NCBI RefSeq assembly: GCF_041320605.1
Contig: NZ_CP166679.1
Coordinates: 2,213,501-2,277,500, forward strand
Direction of reading: 5' to 3'
Source: Arenibacter antarcticus
GTDB taxonomy: Bacteria; Bacteroidota; Bacteroidia; Flavobacteriales; Flavobacteriaceae
Length of the DNA stretch: 64,000 bases
In this document: positions 28,446 through 38,130 of the stretch, piece after piece
How the letters are laid out: every line of letters starts with the position of its first letter
Position numbering within the stretch: the stretch's first letter is position 1
Made by a program: the position numbers and the translations under genes
Notes under the pieces: model-generated
Seen by the model: the letters and a program-made list of their open reading frames with translations, nothing else
Databases searched by the model: none
Told to the model about the DNA's origin: nothing

Positions 28446-29072
28446 ATGAAAAATATATTTACTGGGGTGCTACTTGCCTTGGCGGCAGTGTTAATTTTCC
28501 GTTCCTGTTCGGAAGACAAAAAGGAGAAATCGATCTTACAAGAGAATTCGATGCTTATTCAGCAACAAATAGAGAATGTTTCCAAATTAATTGTAACCGA
28601 AGGGCATTTTGCGGAGGTGTACAATTATAAAGATTCCCAACAATTGTTTGGGCCATTGATAACCGCAAATAAAAAAGCCTTAGTGGTGGTGAATGCCGAG
28701 GTAACTGTGGCCTATGATCTAAGCAAAATAAATTATGAGGTAGACAAGGAGGCTAAAACTTTGTTTATCCGGAGTATTCCCAAAGCAGAAATTAAGATAA
28801 ATCCAGATTTTGAGTATTATGATGTTACTTCAGATTTTCTTAATCAGTTTAATGCGGAAGACTACAATAAAATTAAGCGCAATGTAAATGCTTCCTTGAT
28901 GAAAAAGATTGAGGCTTCTACTTTAAGGTCCAATGCAGAAAACCGATTGGTCAGTGAGCTTTCAAAGTTTTTGGTGCTTACAAATACGATGGGTTGGACC
29001 TTGGTTTATGGTGACAATACCGTTCAGAATTTAGAAGAATTAAAGTCTGCAGAGCAATTTATAAAGCATTAG
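28446..29072 (+). CDS. DUF4230 lipoprotein/membrane-anchored protein
   Basis: 208 residues. The N-terminus (LLALAAVLIFRSC) is a membrane anchor or lipobox with Cys21. The rest matches DUF4230: KLIVTEGHFAEVYNYKD, KKALVVVNAEVTVAYDLSKI, FIRSIPKAEIKINPDFEYYD. No catalytic residues are known for this family. Its function is unknown; it is coupled to the GSCFA gene. Confidence 0.85.
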   Translation: MKNIFTGVLLALAAVLIFRSCSEDKKEKSILQENSMLIQQQIENVSKLIVTEGHFAEVYNYKDSQQLFGPLITANKKALVVVNAEVTVAYDLSKINYEVDKEAKTLFIRSIPKAEIKINPDFEYYDVTSDFLNQFNAEDYNKIKRNVNASLMKKIEASTLRSNAENRLVSELSKFLVLTNTMGWTLVYGDNTVQNLEELKSAEQFIKH

Positions 29073-29079
29073 TCCCTGT

Positions 29080-30345
29080 TTATCGCAGAAAGGTGTCGGC
29101 CCACTTAATATATTGTTCCCAATCGTAATCCGTAACATCGTGCTTGCCTGTGCGTATATGATAGGCAACTGTGTTTAGGATGGGTGAATTTACAACTGGC
29201 ATGTCCATGATATTAATACCTTTTTTACCGTATAATTCATAAACAGACGATGCGTAAAGGGCAGAAAGAAATTCGCCCTTGGGATCTGCCCACCTATCTT
29301 CTTCCGCACTGGCGATATACAAGGGCCTAGGCGCAATCAGGGCCAAAAGTTGGTGTTGGTCTACGGCCAATGTCTCTTCCTTATTATTGAACTCTTTAAA
29401 ATTCGTACAAAACCAGTGTGGAAACCTTTCGTTTATGACCCCTATAGTCTCTCCAAATTTCCGCTTGGAAAGGGCGGCTCCCCCACATCCTGAATTATTG
29501 GAAATAACACCTGCAAACCGTTTGTCATTGGCTCCTGCCCACAGGGCTGCTTTACCTAATCTGGAATGGCCAAAAGCAATGACCCTTGCCGCATCAATTT
29601 CAGGATCCTTTTCAAAATAATCCATTGCCTTGCTCAAGCCCCAAGCCCATGCGGAAATACTTCCCCATTCATCTGCTTTTGGATGTTTTTGGTTCTTACT
29701 GTATAAGAGGCTTTGGATACCGTCTGAAAAATCGTCCTTGTCCGGATCAACTTCCCCGTAGTAAATGGTGGCGAGGCCGTAACCTGCATCTATAATTTTT
29801 TCAATGGCCCAGCGATGGGTCCGCTTGCCGCGGGATGCTGCTGTTAAAGTATTGTTTACAATGTCAAAACCTTCATTATTATCGGCCCAAGCGGTTGAAA
29901 TTAAGACCGACTCGTCTTCGGTAATCGTATGATTGCCGTAAAAGTTATAGCCTAAAAAAACCGCTGTATTTTCAACCTTCTTGGGGAGATATAACAAAAT
30001 GGTAAAGCTCAGTACTTTATCATTATGTTTAAAAGTGAGTTCAACCTGCCTCCGGTTCGCCTTTCCATTAAGGGCATTGTCTTCCTGTTCTAAAATCTTA
30101 TAGGAATCTATCTTAAGATTTTTGGGAATCTTTCCATAGACCTTGGTTTCAAAATAAGTATGTAATTCTGGCCTTCTCACATTTTCCCAATCCCCAATAG
30201 TGCCAATTGTTTTTCCCTTAAAGGTGACCAAGGGGTCAGGTACCTCAAAAGAGGGAACTTCACTTTCATTGTAAATGGTTTGGGCTTTAGAAAAGGACAT
30301 GGAAAAAAGGAATAATAATAGTGTTAAATGGACCGGTAATTTCAT
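29080..30345 (-). CDS. CE15-like alpha/beta hydrolase (glucuronoyl esterase family)
   Basis: 421 residues, signal peptide to SKAQT. The nucleophile elbow is G259-H-S261-R-L-G-K, the form found in bacterial CE15 enzymes. Downstream are HWFCTNFKEF, LIAPRPLYIASAEEDRWADPKGEF and the catalytic His region YHIRTGKHDVTDYDW. CE15 enzymes cleave ester links between lignin alcohols and glucuronic acid of xylan, though marine members probably act on other uronate esters. It is exported, convergent with the DUF4230 gene, and has no other polysaccharide genes next to it. Confidence 0.85.
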   Translation of the reverse strand: MKLPVHLTLLLFLFSMSFSKAQTIYNESEVPSFEVPDPLVTFKGKTIGTIGDWENVRRPELHTYFETKVYGKIPKNLKIDSYKILEQEDNALNGKANRRQVELTFKHNDKVLSFTILLYLPKKVENTAVFLGYNFYGNHTITEDESVLISTAWADNNEGFDIVNNTLTAASRGKRTHRWAIEKIIDAGYGLATIYYGEVDPDKDDFSDGIQSLLYSKNQKHPKADEWGSISAWAWGLSKAMDYFEKDPEIDAARVIAFGHSRLGKAALWAGANDKRFAGVISNNSGCGGAALSKRKFGETIGVINERFPHWFCTNFKEFNNKEETLAVDQHQLLALIAPRPLYIASAEEDRWADPKGEFLSALYASSVYELYGKKGINIMDMPVVNSPILNTVAYHIRTGKHDVTDYDWEQYIKWADTFLR

Positions 30346-30402
30346 AGGTTATCTAATTAATGGTCAGTTATATAGGGTGAATAATTGTTGATCATAAAAA
30401 CT

Positions 30403-32154
30403 CTAAAGTACTAATTTTTTAGCTACCAGTTCCAATCCGTCATCTATTAAATGTCCAACTTTTGGCTTGTTCTGTTTTACAATTTCCAGATGTTCCGCTA
30501 TTTCCTTTGCAAACTCCCAATCCTCATTGTTTTTTGCCAATTCGTACAATTCTACGGATAATAGCCAATCTTCCGGGTGGTTCAGTTTTAGTTCTTGAAA
30601 AATCTTGTTTCGGGAGGTATTGGTGTTTTTTCCATCCCTAAACTCCCTTACTTGAAGGTAAAGTTGTTCCAATTCCGTGTGCTGCTCGGTTTTGGTAGCC
30701 TTAATAGTGGTGTCGGAAATCTTATGGGTAACTAGATCAAAGCTTGACAGATCTGCCGGACCGTTGAAGACAGAAACAATAGATTCTCCCACTGCCATAT
30801 GGTAAAGTCCTTGCGCTGGTTGGAACAGTATTTTATCATAGTGTTTTACCGTGCAATTTGCCAAGCTGATCAAGATAATTTCGCCTTTCAAATTCCTGGT
30901 CCCTGTTATAATTTTCCCGCTTATGGTAATCCCCCCAACAAATTCTAGGGTAACCACCTCGCTCTCGTAAATATTATATGCCTTTAGGTCCCTAGGGCTC
31001 ATGTTCTCAATGGCTATATTTATTCCCGTTAAATTTCCAATCGGGGAACCAAATCCATGGGGGTGTTGTTTGGTGCCATGTCCTATCAATTCCTTTTCCC
31101 TGTAAGAGAGTGCCGTCTTTCCTTCAGTGAAAAGATAAACGGGTTTCCCTTCATATGCGATTACAGTACTGAATTTTCCTGAAATCTGAAGGCCAGTGCT
31201 TAGTTCTACCGTTCCTAGTTCCTTGGATTCAATTAATTTTTCCAATCCCCTTAAGCCGCCTTTCCGCAGCGACATGGTGTTGGCGAATTCTTCCAATACT
31301 TGATTGAGATAAGCAAAATCTGGAGTTACAAAAAGTTGTGGTTGTGGTTTGGTAATATCAAAAGAGGTATGTACGGAATTAATGGAATAGGGTATTTTCT
31401 TTACCGCATCGGTCATGCACCAGGCACTTTCCCCAATTGAGGATAAAAGTCCCGCCCCATATATTTTTGGGTTTTCCACGGTGCCAATCAATCCGTATTC
31501 TACCGTCCACCAATGTAAGTTTCTTATAAGGGCCATTTCACTGGGTTTCCCCATATTGTGCTGTAATTCCGCCACTTTTTTTTCAGCTTTGTCGATTCGG
31601 TCTTGGGGAGTGCCTTGTGCTTCTTTTATTATGGAGAGGTGTCTAACGGCTTCGTAGAGTTCGTAATCCTTAGCACTGGAAATTGCCTTGCAGCCTATTT
31701 CTCCAAATCTTCTAAGATACTCGGCGTATTCAGGATTAGCAATTATAGGAGCATGTCCGGCACCTTCATGTATTATATCTGGGGCAGGAGTGTATTCTAT
31801 GTGCTCCAATTGCCTTATGTCTGAAGCGATGACTAAAATGTTATAGGCTTGGAATTCCATAAAGGCAGATGGAGGGATAAAACCGTCCACCGCTACTGCG
31901 GCCCAACCAATCTCCTTTAGAATGCGGTTCATCCCATACATATTGGGGATATGGTCTATGGAAATGCCTGTTTTTTGTAGTCCGTCTAAGTAGCTTTTAT
32001 GGGCTACCCTGCTTAGGTAGTCCACATTTTTTCGCATTACGTAGCGCCATACAGCTTGATCTATAGCAGTATACTCCTCGTAGTTTTGAGGTTTTATATA
32101 CTGTCTTAAATGCTCGGGGAGCTTCTCCAATATATAGTTGCTTTCGTAAGACAT
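30403..32154 (-). CDS. Aromatic amino acid hydroxylase, long form
   Basis: 583 residues. The catalytic domain (about 1-350) has the iron ligands of the family in H129-E-G-A-G-H134, with LRNLHWWTVEYGLIG and GAGLLSSIGES. A C-terminal half of about 230 residues has beta-rich and helical segments not found in the roughly 280-residue proteobacterial phenylalanine hydroxylase; this long form is usual in Bacteroidota. It should hydroxylate phenylalanine (or another aromatic amino acid) using a pterin, iron and oxygen. Substrate preference is not decided by sequence. Confidence 0.9.
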   Translation of the reverse strand: MSYESNYILEKLPEHLRQYIKPQNYEEYTAIDQAVWRYVMRKNVDYLSRVAHKSYLDGLQKTGISIDHIPNMYGMNRILKEIGWAAVAVDGFIPPSAFMEFQAYNILVIASDIRQLEHIEYTPAPDIIHEGAGHAPIIANPEYAEYLRRFGEIGCKAISSAKDYELYEAVRHLSIIKEAQGTPQDRIDKAEKKVAELQHNMGKPSEMALIRNLHWWTVEYGLIGTVENPKIYGAGLLSSIGESAWCMTDAVKKIPYSINSVHTSFDITKPQPQLFVTPDFAYLNQVLEEFANTMSLRKGGLRGLEKLIESKELGTVELSTGLQISGKFSTVIAYEGKPVYLFTEGKTALSYREKELIGHGTKQHPHGFGSPIGNLTGINIAIENMSPRDLKAYNIYESEVVTLEFVGGITISGKIITGTRNLKGEIILISLANCTVKHYDKILFQPAQGLYHMAVGESIVSVFNGPADLSSFDLVTHKISDTTIKATKTEQHTELEQLYLQVREFRDGKNTNTSRNKIFQELKLNHPEDWLLSVELYELAKNNEDWEFAKEIAEHLEIVKQNKPKVGHLIDDGLELVAKKLVL

Positions 32155-32191
32155 GGTTTCTGTTTTGCTCTAGGAAAGATACGAAAAAGCA

Positions 32192-32310
32192 ACTGCCCAA
32201 AAAGTAAGCCTTGCTTTTTAGAGGGGAAGCACTATGTAATTTCGGAGGGTCCTAAAATTTATGTGTTCCAGTAACTTCTAAATTACGGCAAGAGGTTCTT
32301 TTTGGGCAGT
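32192..32310. repeat. 119-base element with 13-bp terminal inverted repeats
   Basis: ACTGCCCAAAAAG (32192-32204) is exactly inverted at 32298-32310. Complementarity continues imperfectly inward for another 10 or so bases (GCCTTGC against GGCAAGAGG). It lies between two minus-strand genes. No flanking target duplication is evident. Confidence 0.5.
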
Positions 32311-32326
32311 CTTATTACAAATATTC

Positions 32327-32884
32327 TTATTTGCTTTCAGATCCTGGAGGATAGGCCTGCAAGATTTCAGCAACAAATTCTTTTATTCGAGCCTCTTTCT
32401 TTTCAATATTTTTTATGTTGTGCAAGGTTCCAATGCCGCGTCCCTGCCATACCAGTTCTTTATTTTTGGCGTCTATTACATCTATGTACAAAGAGCCTTC
32501 CGTTCTAGTGCTAACGTTGCTGCCATTATAAGGACCGCCCCAGAAATAGGGATTCCATCCCCAACCATAATAACCACCGCCCCAGTAATTGCTGTAAACG
32601 TCTACTTGCTGTCTTTCCTTGGTGAAAATACTAAGCAGAATGTCTGGGTCATTGGCTTTTACGAAACCACGAGAACTCATTTCGGAATCGATGGCCTTAA
32701 GGATTCTTTTTTTGTCCAAATCGGAAATTTGCGCCTTGTCTATCCCTGTTTTGTAGAACGCATAGGTTTTAAAGTTGTTGAAATTTGCTTCCCTATCATA
32801 ATCCGATAATACACGTACCGATGTGCAGGAACTTATTAAAAGTAATGCGAAAATCGGAACGACCAAAAATGTAATATTTTTCAT
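32327..32884 (-). CDS. DUF4136 lipoprotein
   Basis: 185 residues with lipobox ALLLISSC (Cys20). The DUF4136 body is clear: VLSDYDREANFNNFKTYAF, KRILKAIDSEMSSRGFVKAN, DILLSIFTKERQ, a Trp/Gly/Tyr-rich loop (GGGYYGWGWNP), and GSLYIDVIDAKNKELVWQG. Envelope lipoprotein of unknown role. Confidence 0.9.
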   Translation of the reverse strand: MKNITFLVVPIFALLLISSCTSVRVLSDYDREANFNNFKTYAFYKTGIDKAQISDLDKKRILKAIDSEMSSRGFVKANDPDILLSIFTKERQQVDVYSNYWGGGYYGWGWNPYFWGGPYNGSNVSTRTEGSLYIDVIDAKNKELVWQGRGIGTLHNIKNIEKKEARIKEFVAEILQAYPPGSESK

Positions 32885-32954
32885 AGCTTTAAAATTTGAA
32901 TTAGTACTACTCCTTTAGATGTATTCGCAAAAATCATGCCGAACAGCCTGGTTT

Positions 32955-33134
<180 letters not shown>

Positions 33135-33300
33135 TTAAATTGAAAAATGTAACTTCAACCGTAGTCATTGGTGATAATATTGGGAATCACTCTGGTTCTT
33201 TCTGTAGTTTATCTTATTTAGTAGGTTTTAAATCGATTATGGTCCGTTCTTTGTTTGATGACTTTTACCTTTGGAAGAAGCATTATTATTTTCGGATTCT

Positions 33301-33639
33301 ATGATCATTGTATTTAAACATTTTTTCATCAAAAACTATGTGGGACTGTCGCTCTGGCCATTCATCATATTGAAGAATCCTGCCTTAAAAAATGATGCTG
33401 TCCTGATTAATCATGAAAAAATCCATTTAAAACAACAACGGGAATTGCTTGTTCTTCCTTTTTATATGTTATACCTGTTGGAAGGTGTGGTGCGATTTTT
33501 TATTTATTTTGATGTTTACACCGCCTATCGAAATATTAGTTTTGAACGAGAGGCGTATCAGAATGAATCTAACTTATATTATTTGCAGGAACGACGTCCG
33601 TATAGCTTTATTAAATATCTTTGGACCGAAAAGCGTTAG
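33301..33639 (+). CDS. Small HExxH membrane protein (M56/M48-like minimal domain)
   Basis: 112 residues from the ATG at 33301; the in-frame start at 33271 adds ten residues without support. The motif INHEKIHLKQQRELL gives an HExxH zinc site, followed by a hydrophobic helix (LPFYMLYLLEGVVRFFIYF) and FEREAYQNE, where the Glu could be the third ligand as in M48/M56 peptidases. It is far shorter than a full BlaR1-type protease. Its end overlaps the next gene by 19 bases. Activity is inference. Confidence 0.75.
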   Translation: MIIVFKHFFIKNYVGLSLWPFIILKNPALKNDAVLINHEKIHLKQQRELLVLPFYMLYLLEGVVRFFIYFDVYTAYRNISFEREAYQNESNLYYLQERRPYSFIKYLWTEKR

Positions 33640-34547
33640 GCGTGTCGGTAATCCATCAAGAAGTAAATCTTTCTATATTAAAAGAGAAACAGGTTTCCCT
33701 AGTAGTGAAAAGGGAAGATTTGAATCATCCTTTTATCTCTGGCAATAAATTCCGAAAGTTAAAATACAACATCATAGAGGCCCAGCAGCAAGGTATTCAA
33801 ACCTTAGTCACTTTTGGTGGGGCTTATTCCAACCATATTGCCGCTACTGCCTATGCCGGTAAAGAATATGGACTGCGCACTATTGGTATTATAAGAGGTG
33901 AGGAGTTAAGTGGGAAATGGAAAGACAACCCCACCTTAGTCCAAGCTAATGAACATGGGATGGATCTTAGATTTATTTCTAGGGAGGAATATAGGGATAA
34001 GGCCAATTCTGCCTCTATACAGGCATTGAAGGAAACTATTGGGCCATTCTATTTGGTGCCTGAAGGGGGAACCAATGTGTTGGCCATCAAAGGTTGTGAA
34101 GAGATATTAAAGGAAAGTGACTGGAACTTTAATTATGTATGCAGCAGTGTAGGTACGGGTGGAACCTTGGCCGGAATTATCAATTCCTCTGGGCCGGCCC
34201 AAAAGGTATTGGGTTTTGCCTCCTTGAAAGGTGATTTTCTAACAAAAGATATTCGTAATTTTGTCACTAGGGAGAATTGGGAAATAAGAAACGAGTATCA
34301 CTTTGGAGGTTATGCCAAAGTGTCCCAATCGCTTATAGAATTTATTAATCACTTTAAGCAAAAAACCGGCATCCCCACAGATCCCATTTATACCGGAAAA
34401 TTATTTTATGGTATTTTAGATCTGGTAAAACAGGATTATTTTAAAAAGGGATCATCAATATTAGCCATCCATACGGGTGGATTACAAGGGATAGAAGGAA
34501 TGAATTCAGTATTAAAAAAGCGACAGCTGCCATTGATAGAAGTATGA
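33621..34547 (+). CDS. PLP enzyme of the ACC deaminase/D-cysteine desulfhydrase family
   Basis: 308 residues with a TTG start at 33621, inside the previous gene; the first recognisably conserved segment is VSLVVKREDLNHPFISGNK. Lys43 in GNKFRKLKYN is the expected PLP lysine, followed by TFGGAYSNHIAATAYAG. A Gly-rich phosphate-binding loop (SVGTGGTLAG) is present. Members degrade D-cysteine or 1-aminocyclopropane-1-carboxylate; sequence alone does not decide. Its stop overlaps the next start (ATGA). Confidence 0.87.
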   Translation: MDRKALGVSVIHQEVNLSILKEKQVSLVVKREDLNHPFISGNKFRKLKYNIIEAQQQGIQTLVTFGGAYSNHIAATAYAGKEYGLRTIGIIRGEELSGKWKDNPTLVQANEHGMDLRFISREEYRDKANSASIQALKETIGPFYLVPEGGTNVLAIKGCEEILKESDWNFNYVCSSVGTGGTLAGIINSSGPAQKVLGFASLKGDFLTKDIRNFVTRENWEIRNEYHFGGYAKVSQSLIEFINHFKQKTGIPTDPIYTGKLFYGILDLVKQDYFKKGSSILAIHTGGLQGIEGMNSVLKKRQLPLIEV

Positions 34548-35410
34548 TAAAAAGGATTGTAACTGTAGTAATTTTTGGATTTTTAATGATTGGATGTGGA
34601 TCTAAAAAACGGGTCTCCCATACTAAGAAACCTATTGATAGGGCTAGCAAGAAGACTGCCGAAAAAGATACCGAAAGAGAGACCGGAAAGGCAAATGAAC
34701 AGCTGGGAAGTGTGCTGTACCCACTTCCGGAAGATACGGGGAAATTTGTGAGTTTTCCAGTCAGTTCCGTGGATGAGTATATAACAATTTTTGCTGAGAT
34801 TGCCCAGTTTGAAATGAAAGCTTATGGCATTCCGGCCAGTATTACTCTGGCCCAGGGAATCTTGGAGAGTGGAGCTGGAAGGGGCGACCTTGCTCAAAGG
34901 ACCAATAATCATTTTGGAATAAAATGCCATACCGGTTGGGATGGCGATTATGATTATCACGACGATGATGAAAAGGGGGAGTGCTTTAGAAAATACAATC
35001 ATCCCATGTATTCTTTTAGAGATCACAGTATATTTCTTTCTACTCGCGCCAGATATGCATTTCTTTTCGATTTGGAGCATGATGACTATGTAGGCTGGGC
35101 CAAAGGATTAAAACAAGCAGGCTATGCTACAGATCGCAAATATCCCGATAAATTAATATCCTTTATAGAACGCTATGATTTGCATAAATATGACCTAGAT
35201 GTAATAAAGACGGGAAGGATCGTGAAAAAAGAACCCAGACAGTATAACTTTGAAACTTATGTGGTTCAGAAAGGGGATACCTTGTATTCTATTTCCAAAA
35301 AATACTTTCTTACGGTTCCGGAACTGATGAGATTAAATAAAATGAAGAACAGTAATTTGGCGGTAGGTCAAAAACTTACTGTAAAAGCAGAAAAATCAGG
35401 TATAAAATGA
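34544..35410 (+). CDS. Glucosaminidase with C-terminal LysM domain (peptidoglycan hydrolase)
   Basis: 288 residues. Lipobox MIGCG (Cys15), a Lys/Glu-rich linker, then a glucosaminidase domain (about 75-215) with [24 protein letters not shown] and [17 protein letters not shown]. The Glu of LESGAG is the probable catalytic acid. One LysM repeat (about 236-285, [20 protein letters not shown]) binds the sugar backbone. It should cut between GlcNAc and MurNAc. Four-base overlaps join it to both neighbours. Confidence 0.93.
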   Translation: MIKRIVTVVIFGFLMIGCGSKKRVSHTKKPIDRASKKTAEKDTERETGKANEQLGSVLYPLPEDTGKFVSFPVSSVDEYITIFAEIAQFEMKAYGIPASITLAQGILESGAGRGDLAQRTNNHFGIKCHTGWDGDYDYHDDDEKGECFRKYNHPMYSFRDHSIFLSTRARYAFLFDLEHDDYVGWAKGLKQAGYATDRKYPDKLISFIERYDLHKYDLDVIKTGRIVKKEPRQYNFETYVVQKGDTLYSISKKYFLTVPELMRLNKMKNSNLAVGQKLTVKAEKSGIK

Positions 35411-36696
35411 TATATAAGAGAAGTAGTGCTTTGTTTGCCGAAGCACAGCGATTTATTCCAGGTGGGGTCAACTCCCCAGTAAGAGCATTTAAGGCAGTGG
35501 GTGGTGACCCAATATTTGTTAAGGAAGCCAAGGGAGCTTATTTATATGATGAGGATGGCAATAAATTTATAGATTATATTGCTTCATGGGGCCCTTTAAT
35601 CTTAGGTCATGCTTACGAGCCCGTCATCAATGCGGTTATTGAGAAAGCAAAAAAAGGGACTTCTTTTGGGATGCCCACAGAGGTGGAGACCCAATTGGCG
35701 CAATTAGCTGTTTCCATGGTTCCTAATATAGATAAGATCCGATTTGTGAATAGCGGAACTGAAGCCTGTATGAGTGCAGTTAGGTTGGCAAGAGGTTTCT
35801 CGGGAAAGGACAAGATTATTAAGTTTGCAGGCTGTTACCACGGACATTCAGATTCCTTTCTGATTCAAGCCGGCAGTGGGGCCGTTACTTTTGGAAGTCC
35901 CAATAGCCCTGGGGTAACTAAAGGCACTGCTAAAGACACCCTCTTGGCGATGTATAATAATTTAGAAAGTGTACAATCCTTGGTAGTTGCTAATAAAGGG
36001 GAGATTGCAGCTATTATTATTGAACCTGTAGCCGGTAATATGGGATGCATCATCCCACAAGAAAGCTTTATAAAAGGTTTACGTGAACTCTGTACCCAAG
36101 AAGGGATATTATTGATTTTTGATGAGGTGATGACCGGCTTTAGATTGGCAAGGGGCGGGGCACAGGAAGTGTTGGGAGTAGATGCCGATATTGTCACCTT
36201 TGGAAAGGTCATAGGCGGTGGACTACCTGTGGGCGCCTTTGCAGCAAAGGACGAAATAATGAGTTATTTGGCTCCTGATGGTCCGGTGTACCAAGCAGGA
36301 ACCCTCAGTGGCAACCCATTGGCGATGAGCGCTGGTTTGGCTATGTTGACCGAATTGAACAATAATCCCGATATTTTTAGGAGTCTTGCGGATAAAACTG
36401 AATATTTGGGAAAAGGAATGGCTAAGGTATTGCAAGAGCATAATGTTCCCTTTCAGAAAAATAGATTTGGTTCCATGATTTCATTTCACTTTACGGACGA
36501 GCCTGTAGTAGATTTTGAAAGTTCGGTCAAAGGAAATAATGATACCTTTAAGAAGTATTTTCACGGGATGTTAAATCAGGGTGTTTATCTACCCCCAAGC
36601 GCATTTGAAAGCTACTTTTTAAACGATGCACTTTCCTATGAGGATTTGGATAATACCATTAAAGCACTATCCAATATTGTAGAAGATCTGAAATAA
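35407..36696 (+). CDS. hemL: Glutamate-1-semialdehyde 2,1-aminomutase
   Basis: 429 residues. Class III aminotransferase with the family signature [16 protein letters not shown] start ([19 protein letters not shown]), [18 protein letters not shown] and FDEVMTGFR. The PLP lysine is K267 in [14 protein letters not shown]. It forms 5-aminolevulinate for haem synthesis by the C5 pathway. It is last in the four-gene overlapping run starting at 33301 and is followed by a large terminator. Confidence 0.96.
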   Translation: MIYKRSSALFAEAQRFIPGGVNSPVRAFKAVGGDPIFVKEAKGAYLYDEDGNKFIDYIASWGPLILGHAYEPVINAVIEKAKKGTSFGMPTEVETQLAQLAVSMVPNIDKIRFVNSGTEACMSAVRLARGFSGKDKIIKFAGCYHGHSDSFLIQAGSGAVTFGSPNSPGVTKGTAKDTLLAMYNNLESVQSLVVANKGEIAAIIIEPVAGNMGCIIPQESFIKGLRELCTQEGILLIFDEVMTGFRLARGGAQEVLGVDADIVTFGKVIGGGLPVGAFAAKDEIMSYLAPDGPVYQAGTLSGNPLAMSAGLAMLTELNNNPDIFRSLADKTEYLGKGMAKVLQEHNVPFQKNRFGSMISFHFTDEPVVDFESSVKGNNDTFKKYFHGMLNQGVYLPPSAFESYFLNDALSYEDLDNTIKALSNIVEDLK

Positions 36697-36762
36697 GTAT
36701 TAGTAGTCTAGCTACGTCTCCGGTAATTTACAGAGGAAATGGAGTAGCACATCAAGTGGGCA

Positions 36763-36820
36763 TAAAAAATGAGCATAAAAAAGAGGGAGAATTCTCCCTC
36801 TTTTTTATGCTCATTTTTTA
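36763..36820. terminator. 58-bp perfect palindrome, bidirectional terminator
   Basis: 29-base arms centred between 36791 and 36792 match without a mismatch (core GAGGGAGAATTCTCCCTC, outer TGAGCATAAAA). A- and T-runs flank both sides. It separates hemL (+) from the convergent gene at 36959. Confidence 0.85.
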
Positions 36821-36958
36821 AATATTCACCAGAGGGTTGCAAGATGTGGTAACGCTTAGGTTTAACCTAGACACAATATGCGATGTGACTTTGGCGAAGG
36901 GCATACCGGAAATGCTACCAAGAGAAGGAAGATTTCCGTACAGTCCTGTTTTTAAACC

Positions 36959-37402
36959 TTATTGCTTATGGGTTTTGGCCCTATGGGAACCTTTGCCCTT
37001 TCCCTCTCTATGAGACATGCGTTCCTTTTTTTTGTTTTCCCATTTTTCTAGCTGTTCCTTGGATAGTATTTTTTGTAGTTGCTCCTTTTGTGCAATCTGA
37101 TGATCTAATCTTGCTGCTTTATAAGCATAGCGTTCTTCCGATGTGAAGGTCTTGCCTTCTCCATTTTCTTTTTTCGCTTTCATTTCTTTGATTCTTTCCA
37201 TGCGAGAAGTGGCATTTTCTAAGTTCATTTTCTGAATCTGAGTTTGTTGGGCATCTGTTAAATCTAAGGCCAATGTCATTTGTTTGGTTTGCAGCGAGGC
37301 GATCTTCTCTGGACTCCAGTCTTTCATTCCTTTTCGGTGACCCGTTTGTGCCATAGCAGTAAATCCAATCATCAATACGATGGTAAAAAATAATTTTCTC
37401 AT
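36959..37402 (-). CDS. Spy/CpxP-like periplasmic protein
   Basis: 147 residues. Signal peptide to TAMAQ, then an all-helical, highly charged body with the LTDAQQTQIQKMN and KEQLQKILSKEQLEKWENKK pattern of LTxxQ-motif periplasmic proteins (Spy, CpxP). The C-terminus is very basic (HREGKGKGSHRAKTHKQ). It may act as an envelope chaperone or metal-stress protein; inference from the fold only. Confidence 0.75.
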   Translation of the reverse strand: MRKLFFTIVLMIGFTAMAQTGHRKGMKDWSPEKIASLQTKQMTLALDLTDAQQTQIQKMNLENATSRMERIKEMKAKKENGEGKTFTSEERYAYKAARLDHQIAQKEQLQKILSKEQLEKWENKKKERMSHREGKGKGSHRAKTHKQ

Positions 37403-37843
37403 TATCTGTAATTTTAAGGGTTATGATTATTTATAGGACATCCAAAATGAAATTTGGTTTAGTCCCTATCCCTAATTTCGCTAAAGTTTAACACGGGTAA
37501 AGACTTATAGTGAGCTTGTTGTGACCATTCCTTTAAGCAATGAATTTTCTAATTTGGGAGCCAAACTACCTTGTTTTGCTTGGTGCTGTTTTAGAGTGAT
37601 GACGTTGGTGATACCAAGTAGGGGTAAGGTAATTAGAAGGACTGTATTTAAATGGTGAATAGGGAGGATTTATTTATTTAAGGGAATAATTAGCCCAAAG
37701 GCTGTGAGGGGCTACGCAAGTTTATAACTCTGTAATGGTTAAATACATAAAAACCGTTCTAGCTAACTAGAACGGTTTTTATGGACTTTTAGACTTGTAG
37801 GTAATCTAATAGCCCCTTAAATTAAAAATTTTAGGAATACCCT
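37403..37843. other. Intergenic region with a terminator
   Basis: About 440 bases. A 17-bp stem (37746-37762 with 37767-37783) terminates the small genes read from the right. A start-less minus-strand frame near 37510-37670 reads LITLPLLGITNVITLKQ but has no start codon; I do not call it. Confidence 0.5.
37746..37783 (-). terminator. Terminator after the small paralogue gene
   Basis: A 17-bp perfect stem, core CCGTTCTAG/CTAGAACGG, loop CTAA, with five T following on each strand inside the stem. Confidence 0.75.
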
Positions 37844-37999
37844 TTAATAGTCAGTGTTGGCAATGCCATCATCAACATTGTTGCTCTCTATAGTGAGCAC
37901 TTCTTTTTCGGTGTCAGTTTCTTCTTGAAGTTGGCTGTAAACCAATACCGATGTTATAAAACCAATAAGGTAAACGAGACTTTTTATTCTGTAGTTCAT
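37844..37999 (-). CDS. Tiny membrane protein, copy 2 of a tandem pair
   Basis: 51 residues. It begins MNYRIKSLVYLIGFITSVLV, followed by an acidic tail (EETDTEKEVLTIESNN). The first 20 residues nearly repeat the neighbour at 38131-38322 (MNYRIKSLMYFICFLASVIF), and the DNA around both starts is shared (TTTTTATTCTGTAGTTCATG). One membrane helix with an acidic tail; function unknown. Confidence 0.65.
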   Translation of the reverse strand: MNYRIKSLVYLIGFITSVLVYSQLQEETDTEKEVLTIESNNVDDGIANTDY

Positions 38000-38130
38000 G
38001 GATTTGGGGTTTAATTTACACTTCTATATTAAGCAAAATTTCAACCCGTTTTCATCCAATGTTGTGAAAGTGTTCTTTTTTGTGGTAAAGCTTAGAAAGT
38101 TGTGGTTTTGATTATAAAATGGATGGAAAA

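Noticed and set aside
37510..37670. Minus-strand peptide-like frame LITLPLLGITNVITLKQ
   Set aside because: It has no start codon and is bounded by a stop upstream; too weak to call.
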